Assembly (NCBI RefSeq): GCF_009363715.1
Contig: NZ_CP045404.1
Coordinates: 3,316,001-3,380,000, forward strand
Length of the DNA: 64,000 bases
Direction: 5' to 3'
Source of the DNA: Roseovarius sp. THAF9
GTDB lineage: Bacteria > Pseudomonadota > Alphaproteobacteria > Rhodobacterales > Rhodobacteraceae
Shown: positions 35,966-45,013 of the stretch, one piece after another
Numbering within the stretch: the first letter of the stretch is position 1
How the letters are laid out: each line of letters starts with the position of its first letter
Program-made: the position numbers and the translations under genes
The notes under the pieces: model-generated
Database searches by the model: none
What the model saw: the letters and a program-made list of their open reading frames with translations, nothing else
Told to the model about the DNA's origin: nothing

Positions 35966-37555
35966 TCACGCGGCGCGCCAATCCCCGGCTTCCGGCTCCG
36001 CACCGGCGTCTTCGCCATCGGCATTAGCTGCGCTTTCGGGCTTGCGCGCCTTCAGGCGGAACGCTGTCACCATTCCGTGCAGGGTTTCCGCCTCCGTCTT
36101 CAGCGCAGTCGAGGCTGCTGACGATTCCTCGACCATCGCGGCGTTCTGCTGTGTCACCTGGTCAAGCTGCGCGACGCTGGTGTTGAGTTCCGAAAGGCTG
36201 GTCGACTGTTCATTCGCTCCATTGGCAATATCGCCGATCAGGCCCGCGATGTTCCCCACGCGAGTGACGATGTCGGTCAGCGCGTCGCCCGCGCTGTTGA
36301 CCAATGACACGCCATTCTCCACATGCGCGCCACCCGCACTGATCAAGCTCTTGATTTCGCGTGCCGAGTCCGCACTACGCTGCGCCAGCGCCCTCACCTC
36401 GGAGGCGACAACCGCGAAACCGCGCCCCGCATCGCCCGCACGCGCCGCCTCTACCCCGGCGTTCAACGCAAGAAGATTGGTCTGGAAAGCGATGTCGTCG
36501 ATCACGCCGATGATCTGATTGATTTCGTCCGACGACTTCTTGATTTCGGACATTGCCCCTATCGCGTCACGCACGACCTCTCCACTGGTCTCTGCCTTGC
36601 CACGGGTCTGTTCTACGACCTCCTTGACACGCGTGGTGCCCTCGGCTGCCGATCGCACGCTGGACGTCATCTCTTCAAGCGCCGCGGCTGTTTCCTCCAG
36701 CGTGGCAGCCTGACCTTCCGTCCGTCGGGACAAGTCCAGCGACCCGGTGCTCAGCTCTTCGGCCCGCAAATGGATCTCCGTCGCATTCTCGGCCACCGCG
36801 CCGATCAGGTCGCGCAGGCTCCCGACCGTGGTGTTGAAGTCCTCCCGCAGGCTTTCATACTCGGGCGGGAACGGATCTTCGATCGTCTCGCTCAGGTCGC
36901 CAGCGGCAAGCATTTTCAGCCTATCGCGCAGAACACCGACAAGATCCTGCGCCTCCTGGCCTGCCCGCTGCGCCGCCTTCCGCGCAGTGTCCGCCTCTTC
37001 GGTCAGCCGCAATGCCTCGCTGCGCTGCTCGATCATCGCCGCGCGCCGCCGGTTCGCGTCCAGCATCGAAAGCGAAAGGATGCCGCCCTCGATAACGACG
37101 ATTGTGCCATGTATGGCCGTGCGCATCACGTTGCTCAGCAGATCGGCCGAAGGGTAGACCATCGCCGGCAGCGCCAGCGTCAGGCCAAGGTGGTGCACCG
37201 CCGTCAGGCCGCAGGCCATGATCAGCACCCGTATACTGCCCATGGTAGACACCACCGCCAGCACGGCGAAGAACATCATATGGGTGTCGATCTGCCACGG
37301 GTGTCCGGCCAGCGCCGCCGTCAGCAGGGCCGATTGCCCCACGAGTCCCGCCGCCAACACGCCGCGCGCCAGCCCGCTGCGCACCCGATGCGCCAGCAGG
37401 CCCGCTCCGGCGAAACCAAGCGACAAAAGCATGAGCGGCAGGGCGGCGTTGCCGACGGCCCATGCAGCCGCCGCCGGTAGCGGCGTCATCAGCAGCAGCA
37501 TAAGCACCGCGAATTTCATGCGCTTCTCACCGTGATCGCTATCGTACTCCGTCAT
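35966..37555 (-). CDS. Methyl-accepting chemotaxis protein with polytopic sensor domain
   Basis: A 529-residue receptor. The N-terminal 165 residues form about six closely packed helices without a periplasmic ligand domain. A coiled segment with a HAMP region ([20 protein letters not shown]) follows near residue 235, then the signalling domain with the conserved hairpin tip [20 protein letters not shown] (about 350-369). No C-terminal CheR-binding pentapeptide is visible. It may sense membrane energy or small hydrophobic ligands. ATG 37555 follows GGGAG, and it overlaps the 3' end of a small secreted-protein gene by 17 bases. Confidence 0.9.
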   Translation of the reverse strand: MTEYDSDHGEKRMKFAVLMLLLMTPLPAAAAWAVGNAALPLMLLSLGFAGAGLLAHRVRSGLARGVLAAGLVGQSALLTAALAGHPWQIDTHMMFFAVLAVVSTMGSIRVLIMACGLTAVHHLGLTLALPAMVYPSADLLSNVMRTAIHGTIVVIEGGILSLSMLDANRRRAAMIEQRSEALRLTEEADTARKAAQRAGQEAQDLVGVLRDRLKMLAAGDLSETIEDPFPPEYESLREDFNTTVGSLRDLIGAVAENATEIHLRAEELSTGSLDLSRRTEGQAATLEETAAALEEMTSSVRSAAEGTTRVKEVVEQTRGKAETSGEVVRDAIGAMSEIKKSSDEINQIIGVIDDIAFQTNLLALNAGVEAARAGDAGRGFAVVASEVRALAQRSADSAREIKSLISAGGAHVENGVSLVNSAGDALTDIVTRVGNIAGLIGDIANGANEQSTSLSELNTSVAQLDQVTQQNAAMVEESSAASTALKTEAETLHGMVTAFRLKARKPESAANADGEDAGAEPEAGDWRAA

Positions 37556-37871
37556 GCCAAGCTCCCTGGAAACCGCAAATTGACGCCAGCGCCGTCGCGT
37601 CGAGAACTGCCCACGCCCCGCCCGCGACCGCGTCCGCCGGTCTGTCCAGCACGGCAAGCCGCGCCAATGGTGCCGCCACCAGCCCGATTTCCCTGCCTCC
37701 GGCCGCCGCGATGATCCGGCCCGGGTCCGCGCCCCATGGCGGCACCAAGACCAGCGCCGGCCACCCCGCCTGTGCGGGGCCGGACATCATCAAAGTCACG
37801 GGCAGCGTCGCCAGAAGCTGCACGGCGAGAAACCCTGCAAGGCAGGAATCGATGACAAATGACCGTCGCAC
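37539..37871 (-). CDS. Small exported protein of unknown function
   Basis: A protein of about 110 residues with an N-terminal hydrophobic segment that could be a signal peptide or anchor ([20 protein letters not shown], then [13 protein letters not shown]) and a small domain rich in Ala, Gly and Leu ([20 protein letters not shown]). The pattern resembles short exported proteins seen in other Rhodobacteraceae. The start is uncertain: GTG 37871 or a GTG at about 37820 are both possible. It overlaps the receptor gene start by 17 bases, so the two are probably cotranscribed. Confidence 0.55.
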   Translation of the reverse strand: MRRSFVIDSCLAGFLAVQLLATLPVTLMMSGPAQAGWPALVLVPPWGADPGRIIAAAGGREIGLVAAPLARLAVLDRPADAVAGGAWAVLDATALASICGFQGAWHDGVR

Positions 37872-38102
37872 ATCGCGGGTTTTAGAGGTAGAATCCCTAA
37901 CAGCAGGTTTAGCCGGCCGAAAAAACCGGCCACGCATTTGCATGGGGGAACGCAGGCCTGCAAAAACCCCGCCCGAATCCCTTGACGGCCTGTCCCAATG
38001 GCCGTAGACACGCGCAACGGAATTCAGGGCGCTGCCTATGGCGGTGCCCCTTTGCATTGAGTGGGTCCGCCCGTGCGGCCCGACAAACACGAGGATGAAC
38101 CC

Positions 38103-38393
38103 ATGTCGCGCCGCTGCGAACTGACCGGAAAAGGCCCGATGGTTGGCAACAACTCCAGCCACGCCAACAACAAGACCAAGCGTCGCTACCTGCCCAACCT
38201 GAACGACGTGACCCTGCAATCCGAAACGCTGGGCCGCGGCATCAAGCTGCGTATCACCGCCGCTGCCCTGCGCAGCGTCGACCACCGCGGCGGGCTGGAC
38301 CGCTTCCTGGCCAAGGCCAAGGACACCGAGCTTTCGGACCGCGTACTGAAGGTCAAGAAAGAGATCGCCAAGGCCCAGGCCGCCAGCGCCTGA
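38103..38393 (+). CDS. rpmB: 50S ribosomal protein L28
   Basis: A 96-residue ribosomal protein with the L28 signature [20 protein letters not shown] and [15 protein letters not shown]. The zinc-binding cysteine pattern of some L28 proteins is reduced to one cysteine, as in other proteobacteria. GAGG lies before the ATG at 38103. It is monocistronic with a strong terminator directly after. Confidence 0.96.
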   Translation: MSRRCELTGKGPMVGNNSSHANNKTKRRYLPNLNDVTLQSETLGRGIKLRITAAALRSVDHRGGLDRFLAKAKDTELSDRVLKVKKEIAKAQAASA

Positions 38394-38421
38394 TCGCCTT
38401 TCGGCATCCCACAAGACGAAG

Positions 38422-38450
38422 GCCCTGCCGTTTGGCGGGGCTTTTTTTTT
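38422..38450 (+). terminator. Rho-independent terminator of rpmB
   Basis: GCCCTGCC (38422-38429) pairs with GGCGGGGC (38434-38441), with one G-T pair and a four-base loop, followed by nine T residues at 38442-38450. This is the clearest intrinsic terminator in the window. Confidence 0.95.
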
Positions 38451-38756
38451 GCGCACAGGGCGCCGGGTTGGGCGGGGCCCGGGCCAAGGTCGCGGCAAAC
38501 AAACGAATGGCGCCTCGAGATCAGAGAACCGCAGCTGGCAATGGGTGCCTCAGGCCACCTGCGTGGTCCCGCCTGACTCCTGAAAACCCTGAAGTGTCGC
38601 CAGAGGGCCGCGCTCCGCGTGGTCACGGCACCGGTGAATTTCCTGTTGGTTGAGCGAATTCCCAGAAGGAAACATTCCCCGATCTCGACAGAGAGCGGTC
38701 TTAATTAGGCCCAACTGGAATCCCAAAATGCGCATAAACAGGGGCTTGGGTCTAAA
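38451..38756. other. Gene-free stretch between rpmB and the desaturase-acyltransferase gene
   Basis: About 306 bases without a supportable gene. The first half is GC-rich; the second half is richer in A and T (for example TTAATTAGG near 38701) and presumably carries the promoter of the next gene, but no convincing -35/-10 pair, operator or RNA gene is visible. No ribosome site of normal strength precedes ATG 38757. Confidence 0.6.
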
Positions 38757-40889
38757 ATGGAAACAATACAGGTCTTTTTCGACAGTGTGATTGCGGCGCC
38801 GTTCAGCCTGAATGTGCGCTACTCCCTATTTTATCTGTGCTGCATGGTCGTGATCGCGTTCTTCATCTGGAAATACCAGGGAAGCAACGGCAGTTTCGTC
38901 AAGTGGCTTCTGCCGAAAGAGGTCTATCGACACAAATCCAACCTGCTCGACATAAAACTGTTTTTTGCCAGTCGCGTGTTCGCTTTTTTGGGCCTCTTCA
39001 GCGCGGTTTTCTTTCCGACGACAGTCGCCTACACGCTGTTGGTCAACCTGACCAGTGCGGATTTCACGCCACCGCCTATCACCTGGACACGGACCCTGGT
39101 TGTCACGTTAATCGTCGTGGTCGCCTCGGATTTTTGCAAGTACTGGGCACATCGGGCGCATCACGAATGGCCGTTTCTCTGGCCGTTCCATGCGGTCCAT
39201 CATTCGGCAGATGTTCTGACGCCGCTGACGGTGCAGCGCGTCCATCCGGTCGAGCCGATCATACGAAACCTGCTGATGACCGTTCTGGTTGGGATCGTTC
39301 AAGGTCTGGCGCTCTATGCGTTTATCGGCCAGATCAACGTCACCACCATCGGCGGCGCGAATGCAGTGTACTTCATTTTCAACGCCCTAGGCGCAAACTT
39401 CCGGCACAGCCACATCTGGATAAGCTACGGACCGATCCTTGAACGGATCCTGATCTCCCCGGCGCAGCACCAGGTGCATCATTCCGTGGCGATCAAGCAT
39501 CATGACAAGAATTACGGGTCCATATTTGCAATCTGGGACTGGATGTTCGGCACGCTTTACATCCCGACCGAGCGTGAAAAGCTGACCTTTGGTGTCTCCG
39601 ACGGAACAGGAAAACCCGCCGATCAGCCCTATCCCACCCTGATTGCCGCGCTGGTCTCTCCTTTCAAGGAAAGCTGGCAGGCATGTGCCGCTCATATGAA
39701 AGCCAAACCCGGCATGACGCAACCGGTCAGTGCCGGCCTTCCAGCGATGACCACAGGGTTTTCACTCTGGCTCGATGTCCTTCGCGCTGCTGCGGCCTTT
39801 GCCGTACTCTTCGGCCACATGGCGCATATCCGGTTCACGCGCGGCGACTATTACTTTCTCAGGGAATGGAATATCGCCAGTGATGCAGTCGTCGTATTTT
39901 TTGTGCTGTCCGGCGTGGTGATCGCCTATGCCGCGGGCCGCGATCAGACTCTCGGGCGCTTTGCCTTCAACAGGATTACGAGAATTGCAACCGTCTTGAT
40001 TCCGGCGCTGCTGATGACTTTGATCTTTGACGCCATCGGCACGCGTGTCAATATGACGGCCTATCCTGAGCGGTACTACCAAGCGTTGCCCCTTGGAGAG
40101 TTCCTGTGGCGTGGCCTGACCGTTACGAACCTGTGGACAGGGACAGCGGACTGGGTCCGTTTGGGGTCCAACGGTCCGATCTGGTCGCTAAGCTACGAGG
40201 TCGGGTTCTACCTGATCTTCGGCAGCATCATGTTCCTGCACGGTGCTTTACGCCTCGTGATACTGGCCACCCTGGTCCTGCTCGTCGGCCTTCCGGTTCT
40301 GGCATTGTTCCCGGCTTGGTGGCTGGGCGTGATGGTCTGGCGCAATGCCGAGGCCGCGACTGGATCCAGGCCGCTCCGCGCCCGATCCTGGCTGATGGCA
40401 ATCGGCAGTCTCGCGGTTCTGGTGACGCTAAAAGCTTCGAACCTGCCGCAGTTCCTGGAATATGTGACATACACGGCCCTGCAACCGATGAGCCATCACG
40501 CGGTGCTGGTCTATTCCAACGAGGTGCTGTGGAATTCGATCATCGCGATCTGTATTGCGATCCATCTGGTCGGTGTGCGGCGTCTTGCGATGAACGCGCC
40601 CCAGCCCGAAGAAGGGCGGCTTGTCCGCGCCGTCCGCTGGGTCGCCGGGGGCAGTTTCTCACTCTACGTGATGCACTACCCGACACTGCACCTGCTCGAT
40701 GCCACCTTGCCCGAAACCCTGCCGGCATACGACCTGTGGCTGCTGGGGCTAACGCTAACGGTATGCTTCGTCTTCGCGGCGCTGTTCGAGCGTACATTGA
40801 AACCGTTTCGGCTCTACACGAAAACTTTCGGAAACCGCATGGCCCAGGCCTTTGCTACCCCTGGGCAGACCAAGTCACCGATGTTGTGA
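38757..40889 (+). CDS. Fusion of sterol desaturase/fatty-acid hydroxylase and acyltransferase-3 domains
   Basis: A 710-residue membrane protein with two enzyme halves. Residues 1-305 are of the fatty-acid hydroxylase/sterol desaturase superfamily: di-iron histidine boxes HRAHH (132-136), HAVHH (145-149) and HQVHH (238-242), with four or so helices. After a short linker, residues about 335-690 are an acyltransferase-3 domain (LWLDVLRAAAAFAVLFGHMA with H354; about ten helices, ending with SFSLYVMHYPTLHLL). It may hydroxylate a lipid and acylate the same or a related molecule. The base composition looks somewhat less GC-rich than its neighbours, suggesting transfer. Confidence 0.88.
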   Translation: METIQVFFDSVIAAPFSLNVRYSLFYLCCMVVIAFFIWKYQGSNGSFVKWLLPKEVYRHKSNLLDIKLFFASRVFAFLGLFSAVFFPTTVAYTLLVNLTSADFTPPPITWTRTLVVTLIVVVASDFCKYWAHRAHHEWPFLWPFHAVHHSADVLTPLTVQRVHPVEPIIRNLLMTVLVGIVQGLALYAFIGQINVTTIGGANAVYFIFNALGANFRHSHIWISYGPILERILISPAQHQVHHSVAIKHHDKNYGSIFAIWDWMFGTLYIPTEREKLTFGVSDGTGKPADQPYPTLIAALVSPFKESWQACAAHMKAKPGMTQPVSAGLPAMTTGFSLWLDVLRAAAAFAVLFGHMAHIRFTRGDYYFLREWNIASDAVVVFFVLSGVVIAYAAGRDQTLGRFAFNRITRIATVLIPALLMTLIFDAIGTRVNMTAYPERYYQALPLGEFLWRGLTVTNLWTGTADWVRLGSNGPIWSLSYEVGFYLIFGSIMFLHGALRLVILATLVLLVGLPVLALFPAWWLGVMVWRNAEAATGSRPLRARSWLMAIGSLAVLVTLKASNLPQFLEYVTYTALQPMSHHAVLVYSNEVLWNSIIAICIAIHLVGVRRLAMNAPQPEEGRLVRAVRWVAGGSFSLYVMHYPTLHLLDATLPETLPAYDLWLLGLTLTVCFVFAALFERTLKPFRLYTKTFGNRMAQAFATPGQTKSPML

Positions 40890-41024
40890 TCGCGGCCCGG
40901 TCGGCAGAATTGCCGCCTGACGCAGGTCAGACCTTGCGCGCGCGGCCATTGGCTGCAAGGCAGGCTGTTCGGGCCGTCTTTCAACCTTAAGGGCGCTCAC
41001 CACGGATGGGGCGAGCCCTTCGCC

Positions 41025-41708
41025 TCAGCCGCCCACCGACGCCCGGATCGCCGCCATGTTCTGTCCGTAGACTTCCGGTTTCTCCACCGAACCACCCTTG
41101 AACACCGCCGAGCCGGCCACCAGCACATCCGCGCCCGCCTCCACCACCAGCGGCGCGGTCTCTGGCGTCACGCCGCCGTCGATCTGGATATGCACCTCGC
41201 GGTCCCCGATCATCTGGCGCAACCGCCGCGTTTTCTCGATGCCCGACGTAATGAACCTTTGACCGCCAAAGCCAGGGTTCACCGTCATCAGAACCACCAT
41301 GTCCACCATGTCGAGCACGTATTCGATGCTCTCCAGCGGCGTGCCGGGGTTCACGCAAACCCCCGCCTTGCACCCCGCCCCGCGAATGGCCTGCAAGGTC
41401 CGGTGAATATGCGGCCCCGCCTCGACATGGGCGCTGATCATGTCCGCGCCCGCCTCGGCATAGGCGTCGATATACTGATCCACCGGCGCAATCATCAGAT
41501 GCACGTCCATGAAGGTCGTCACATGCGGACGGAACGCCTTCACCGCCGGGGGCCCGAAGGTCAGGTTCGGCACGAAATGCCCGTCCATCACGTCCACATG
41601 CACCCAGTCCGCGCCCTGATCTTCCACCGCCCGGATCTCGGCCCCGAAATTGGCGAAATCTGCGGACAGGATGGATGGAGCGATCTTGACGGAACGGTCG
41701 AACGGCAT
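41025..41708 (-). CDS. rpe: Ribulose-phosphate 3-epimerase
   Basis: Interconverts ribulose 5-phosphate and xylulose 5-phosphate in the pentose phosphate pathway. It has 227 residues, a TIM barrel with [14 protein letters not shown] at the start, the metal-binding [17 protein letters not shown] (about residues 37-53), TFMDVHLMI, and [11 protein letters not shown] (about 144-154). ATG 41708 follows AGGAG. It diverges from the acyl-CoA ligase operon across 136 bases. Confidence 0.95.
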   Translation of the reverse strand: MPFDRSVKIAPSILSADFANFGAEIRAVEDQGADWVHVDVMDGHFVPNLTFGPPAVKAFRPHVTTFMDVHLMIAPVDQYIDAYAEAGADMISAHVEAGPHIHRTLQAIRGAGCKAGVCVNPGTPLESIEYVLDMVDMVVLMTVNPGFGGQRFITSGIEKTRRLRQMIGDREVHIQIDGGVTPETAPLVVEAGADVLVAGSAVFKGGSVEKPEVYGQNMAAIRASVGG

Positions 41709-41844
41709 GGCAGGCTCTCCTTGGGGTTTGCCCTGCTCTTGCGGCGTTTGGCGCACGCCGTCAAGCCTTACGCCGCCGGATTGCACCGCACCGCCATCCA
41801 TGCAACCAATTGATCCCGCCATACCGTCAAGGGGGACCCGCGCC

Positions 41845-43482
41845 ATGCTCGGCCAGATGCAGCACCGCCCGCTCAGGATCATCGACATCCTGACCTACGC
41901 CGCCGAAGCCTTCCCCGAACAGGGGCTGGTCTCGGTCCGTGACGAAGGCGACATTCACCGCACCACCTATCCACAGGCGCTGGCCCGTGTCTGCCAACTG
42001 GCCCACGCCCTCGACGCGCTCGGGCTGAAGACGGGCGACCGCATCGCGACGCTGGCCTGGAACGGCTACCGCCATTTCGAGCTTTACTATGCCGTCGCCG
42101 GCATCGGCGGCGTCTGTCACACGATCAACCCCCGCCTGCCACCCGACCAGATGCAGTATATCCTCGACCACGCGCAAGACAGCGCGATCTGCGTCGACAT
42201 CAGCCTCGTGCCGCTCTTGGAAAAGGTCACCCTGCCCGAGGGCTGCCGCGTCATCGTCCTGACCGATGCCGCGCACATGCCCGACGCCCCCGACGGCGCC
42301 CTCGCCTACGAGGACCTTCTGGCGGACCAGCCCACCACCTACGACTGGCCCAGCTTCCCCGAGGAGACAGCCGCCGGCCTCTGCTACACCTCCGGCACGA
42401 CCGGCAACCCCAAGGGCGCGCTCTATTCGCACCGCTCCACCGTCCTGCACGCGCTCCTGGTCATCGCCGGCCACCCGCAAAGCCTGCGCCACGGCGCCCG
42501 CGTCCTGCCCGTGGTCCCGCTCTTTCACGTCAACGCCTGGGGCATGCCCTACACCGCACCGCTGGCGGGCATGACCATGGTCATGCCGGGCCGCCACCTC
42601 GACGGGGCCAGCCTTTATGATCTGATGGACCGCGAAGAGGTCTTCTCCGCCTGGGGCGTGCCCACCGTCTGGGCCGGGCTACAACAGGAGATCGCCAAGC
42701 GCGGCACGCCACCCGACGGATTCAAGGACCTCGTGGTCGGTGGCTCCGCCGCCCCCCGCTCGATGATCGCCGCCTTCGAGAAAATGGGCATCAACGTCAA
42801 CCAGGCTTGGGGCATGACCGAGATGAGCCCCATCGGCACCCGCGGCATCCTGCCAAGCCACCTTGCCGACGCCCCCCTCGAAGAACGAATCGACGCCAAG
42901 GTCGGCGCAGGCCGCCGCCTTTTCGGTGTCGAATTCAAGCTCAAGGACGACAACGGCACCCTCGTGCCGCACGATGGCGAAACCCCGGGCGAGCTCTTCG
43001 TCCGTGGCAGCACCGTGATCTCGGGCTACTACAACAATGACGACGCCACCGCCGCCGCCATGGACGACGACGGTTGGTTCGGCACCGGCGACGTCGCCAC
43101 CGTCGATGACAATGGCCGCCTGATCGTGCGCGACCGCGCCAAGGATCTGGTGAAGTCGGGCGGCGAATGGATCAGCTCGATCGACCTCGAAAACGCCGCC
43201 ATTTCACACCCGCTGATCGACACCTGCGCCGTCATCGCCATCCCGCATCCCAAATGGGACGAACGCCCGGTTCTGGTCGTGGTCCCGGCCGGTGACGAAA
43301 AGCCCACGCTGGAGGACATCCACACCCATCTCGAACCGCATTTCGCCAAGTGGCAGATGCCCGACGACATCCTCTTCACCGATGCCCTGCCGCTGACCGC
43401 GACGGCCAAGGTCTCCAAGCTGACCCTCCGCGAGCAATTTTCCGATTACGTCCACCCCGACCTGCGTGAGGGCGGCGCGTGA
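41845..43482 (+). CDS. Acyl-CoA ligase (long-chain fatty-acid-CoA ligase family)
   Basis: A 545-residue ANL-superfamily ligase. Motifs: [20 protein letters not shown] (P-loop, about residues 180-199), [14 protein letters not shown] (about 321-334), [22 protein letters not shown] (about 411-432) and the C-terminal [15 protein letters not shown] carrying the catalytic lysine. It resembles medium/long-chain FadD-like enzymes of roseobacters. AAGGGGG precedes ATG 41845. The next two genes, a phosphotransferase-like protein and a thioesterase, follow with overlapping starts, giving an acyl-CoA handling operon. Confidence 0.9.
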   Translation: MLGQMQHRPLRIIDILTYAAEAFPEQGLVSVRDEGDIHRTTYPQALARVCQLAHALDALGLKTGDRIATLAWNGYRHFELYYAVAGIGGVCHTINPRLPPDQMQYILDHAQDSAICVDISLVPLLEKVTLPEGCRVIVLTDAAHMPDAPDGALAYEDLLADQPTTYDWPSFPEETAAGLCYTSGTTGNPKGALYSHRSTVLHALLVIAGHPQSLRHGARVLPVVPLFHVNAWGMPYTAPLAGMTMVMPGRHLDGASLYDLMDREEVFSAWGVPTVWAGLQQEIAKRGTPPDGFKDLVVGGSAAPRSMIAAFEKMGINVNQAWGMTEMSPIGTRGILPSHLADAPLEERIDAKVGAGRRLFGVEFKLKDDNGTLVPHDGETPGELFVRGSTVISGYYNNDDATAAAMDDDGWFGTGDVATVDDNGRLIVRDRAKDLVKSGGEWISSIDLENAAISHPLIDTCAVIAIPHPKWDERPVLVVVPAGDEKPTLEDIHTHLEPHFAKWQMPDDILFTDALPLTATAKVSKLTLREQFSDYVHPDLREGGA

Positions 43483-44498
43483 GCCTGCCCCTCGACACCG
43501 CCGCGCTGGAGGCGTGGGCCAAGACCCACCTGCCCGCCCTCGGCGGCCCGGTCACGGCCACCAAGTTTTCCGGCGGGCAATCCAACCCCACCTACCTTCT
43601 CGACGCGCCCACGGGCCGCTTCGTGCTGCGCCGCAAACCCCCCGGCGTGCTGCTCAAATCCGCCCATGCCGTCGACCGCGAATACCGCGTGCAAAAGGCA
43701 CTGGCGGACACCGACGTGCCGGTGCCGAAGATGCACGCCCTCTGCGAGGACGACAGCGTGATCGGCTCGGCCTTCTACATCATGGACCACATCGAAGGCC
43801 GCAATTTCGACCAGCCGTCCCTGCCCGACGTCGCGCCCGAAGACCGCGGGCCGCTCATCGACGCCATGAACCGCACTCTCGTGGCCATCCATTCCGTCGA
43901 TCTCGACGCCACCGGCCTTGCCGACTACGGACCCCCCGGCCACTACTGCGAACGCCAGACCGAGCGCTGGACCAAGCAATACCGCGCCACCGCGACCGAG
44001 GACATCGCCGAGATGGACGCCCTCATCGACTGGCTTTTCGCCAACATGCCCCCCGATGACGGCCAGCGCACGCTGGTCCACGGCGACTACCGCCTCGACA
44101 ACCTGCTCTTTGCGCCGGACGCCCCCCGCGTCGCCGCCGTGCTGGATTGGGAACTGTCGACCACCGGCCACCCCTATGCCGATCTGGCGGCGGTCATCAT
44201 GCAATGGTCCATGCCCGCCACGACCGAGGGGCGCGGGCTGGAGGGGATCGACCGTACCGCCCACGGCCTGTGGTCCGACCAGCAGTTCATCGACACCTAT
44301 TGCGAAAGGCGCGGCCTCCCCGGTATTGCCGATTTTCACTTCTATCTCGCCTTCACCTATTTCCGCATGGCCGCCATCCTTCAGGGCGTCAAGAAACGCG
44401 CCCTCGACGGCAACGCGTCGGACCCCGACCGCGCCCTGAAACTGGGCGCCTACGTTCCCTTCTTCGCCCGCTCCGGGCTTGAGGCCGCCACCCAATGA
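43479..44498 (+). CDS. Phosphotransferase family protein (APH/ACAD10-N-like)
   Basis: A 339-residue kinase-fold protein of the aminoglycoside phosphotransferase superfamily. It has GGQSNPTYLLDAPTGRFVLRRKP (nucleotide loop and lysine), the catalytic loop HGDYRLDNLLF (about residues 204-214) and the metal aspartate in AVLDWELSTTG (about 224-234). Close relatives occur beside acyl-CoA dehydrogenases and ligases, and eukaryotic ACAD10/11 fuse this domain to a dehydrogenase to phosphorylate 4-hydroxyacyl-CoAs. A role in hydroxyacyl-CoA catabolism is therefore likely. The GTG start overlaps the ligase stop (GTGA). Confidence 0.87.
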   Translation: MSLPLDTAALEAWAKTHLPALGGPVTATKFSGGQSNPTYLLDAPTGRFVLRRKPPGVLLKSAHAVDREYRVQKALADTDVPVPKMHALCEDDSVIGSAFYIMDHIEGRNFDQPSLPDVAPEDRGPLIDAMNRTLVAIHSVDLDATGLADYGPPGHYCERQTERWTKQYRATATEDIAEMDALIDWLFANMPPDDGQRTLVHGDYRLDNLLFAPDAPRVAAVLDWELSTTGHPYADLAAVIMQWSMPATTEGRGLEGIDRTAHGLWSDQQFIDTYCERRGLPGIADFHFYLAFTYFRMAAILQGVKKRALDGNASDPDRALKLGAYVPFFARSGLEAATQ

Positions 44499-44908
44499 CC
44501 GACACGTTCGATCCCAACCTGCGCGAGGCGCCCTCGCCGCTCTCCGCAACCCTCGGCTTCGACATGACCGACTGGTCCGAAGGCTACGCCCGGGTCGAGG
44601 CCCCGCTCGCGCCGCACCTGATGAACCGCCAGGGCCTGCCCCACGGCGGCGTCTATGCGGCGATCCTCGACACCGCGATGGGCTTCTGCGGATGCTTCAC
44701 CGGCGATCCGAAGGTCAAACAGAACGCGCTTACGCTCAGCATGACGGTCAACTACCTCGCACGCGCCACCGGCACGCACCTGGTGGCCGAAGCCCGCGTG
44801 ACCGGCGGCGGTCGCTCGACTTTCTTCGCCAAGGGCGAGGTCCGCGACGACACCGGCACCCTCATCGCCGAGGCGACCGGCGTCTTCAAACTGCGCTCCC
44901 GGAAGTAA
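44495..44908 (+). CDS. PaaI-family hotdog thioesterase
   Basis: A 137-residue hotdog-fold acyl-CoA thioesterase. Family features: RQGLPHGGVYAAILDTAMGF (about residues 46-65, the catalytic Asp/Gly helix) and MTVNYLARATG followed by VTGGGRSTFFAKGEV. It hydrolyses aryl- or acyl-CoAs. Its ATG overlaps the phosphotransferase stop. It closes the operon 106 bases before copA. Confidence 0.88.
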   Translation: MTDTFDPNLREAPSPLSATLGFDMTDWSEGYARVEAPLAPHLMNRQGLPHGGVYAAILDTAMGFCGCFTGDPKVKQNALTLSMTVNYLARATGTHLVAEARVTGGGRSTFFAKGEVRDDTGTLIAEATGVFKLRSRK

Positions 44909-44976
44909 CCGCCAACTCCGCAAGGTGGGGTTCCACGCCACCACCCGCACCCTACACACAAATCCCACGTCGCCCC

Positions 44977-45007
44977 TTGACCTTCCAGTCACTGGAACCC
45001 TTATCTC
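44977..45007 (+). promoter_or_regulatory. CueR-type copA promoter with 19-bp spacer
   Basis: A -35 TTGACC (44977-44982) and -10 TATCTC (45002-45007) are separated by 19 bases, the overlong spacing of MerR-family promoters. Inside the spacer lies the perfect dyad TTCCAG-TCA-CTGGAA (44983-44997). This matches CueR sites, and a cueR gene lies downstream in the same operon. Transcription should start about 45014, at the A of the copA start codon. Confidence 0.88.
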
Positions 45008-45013
45008 TGCGAC

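Noticed and set aside
37872-38498. Long upstream extension of the small exported protein gene across rpmB
   Set aside because: The extension is antisense to rpmB and its terminator; only the C-terminal part from about 37871 has protein-like character.
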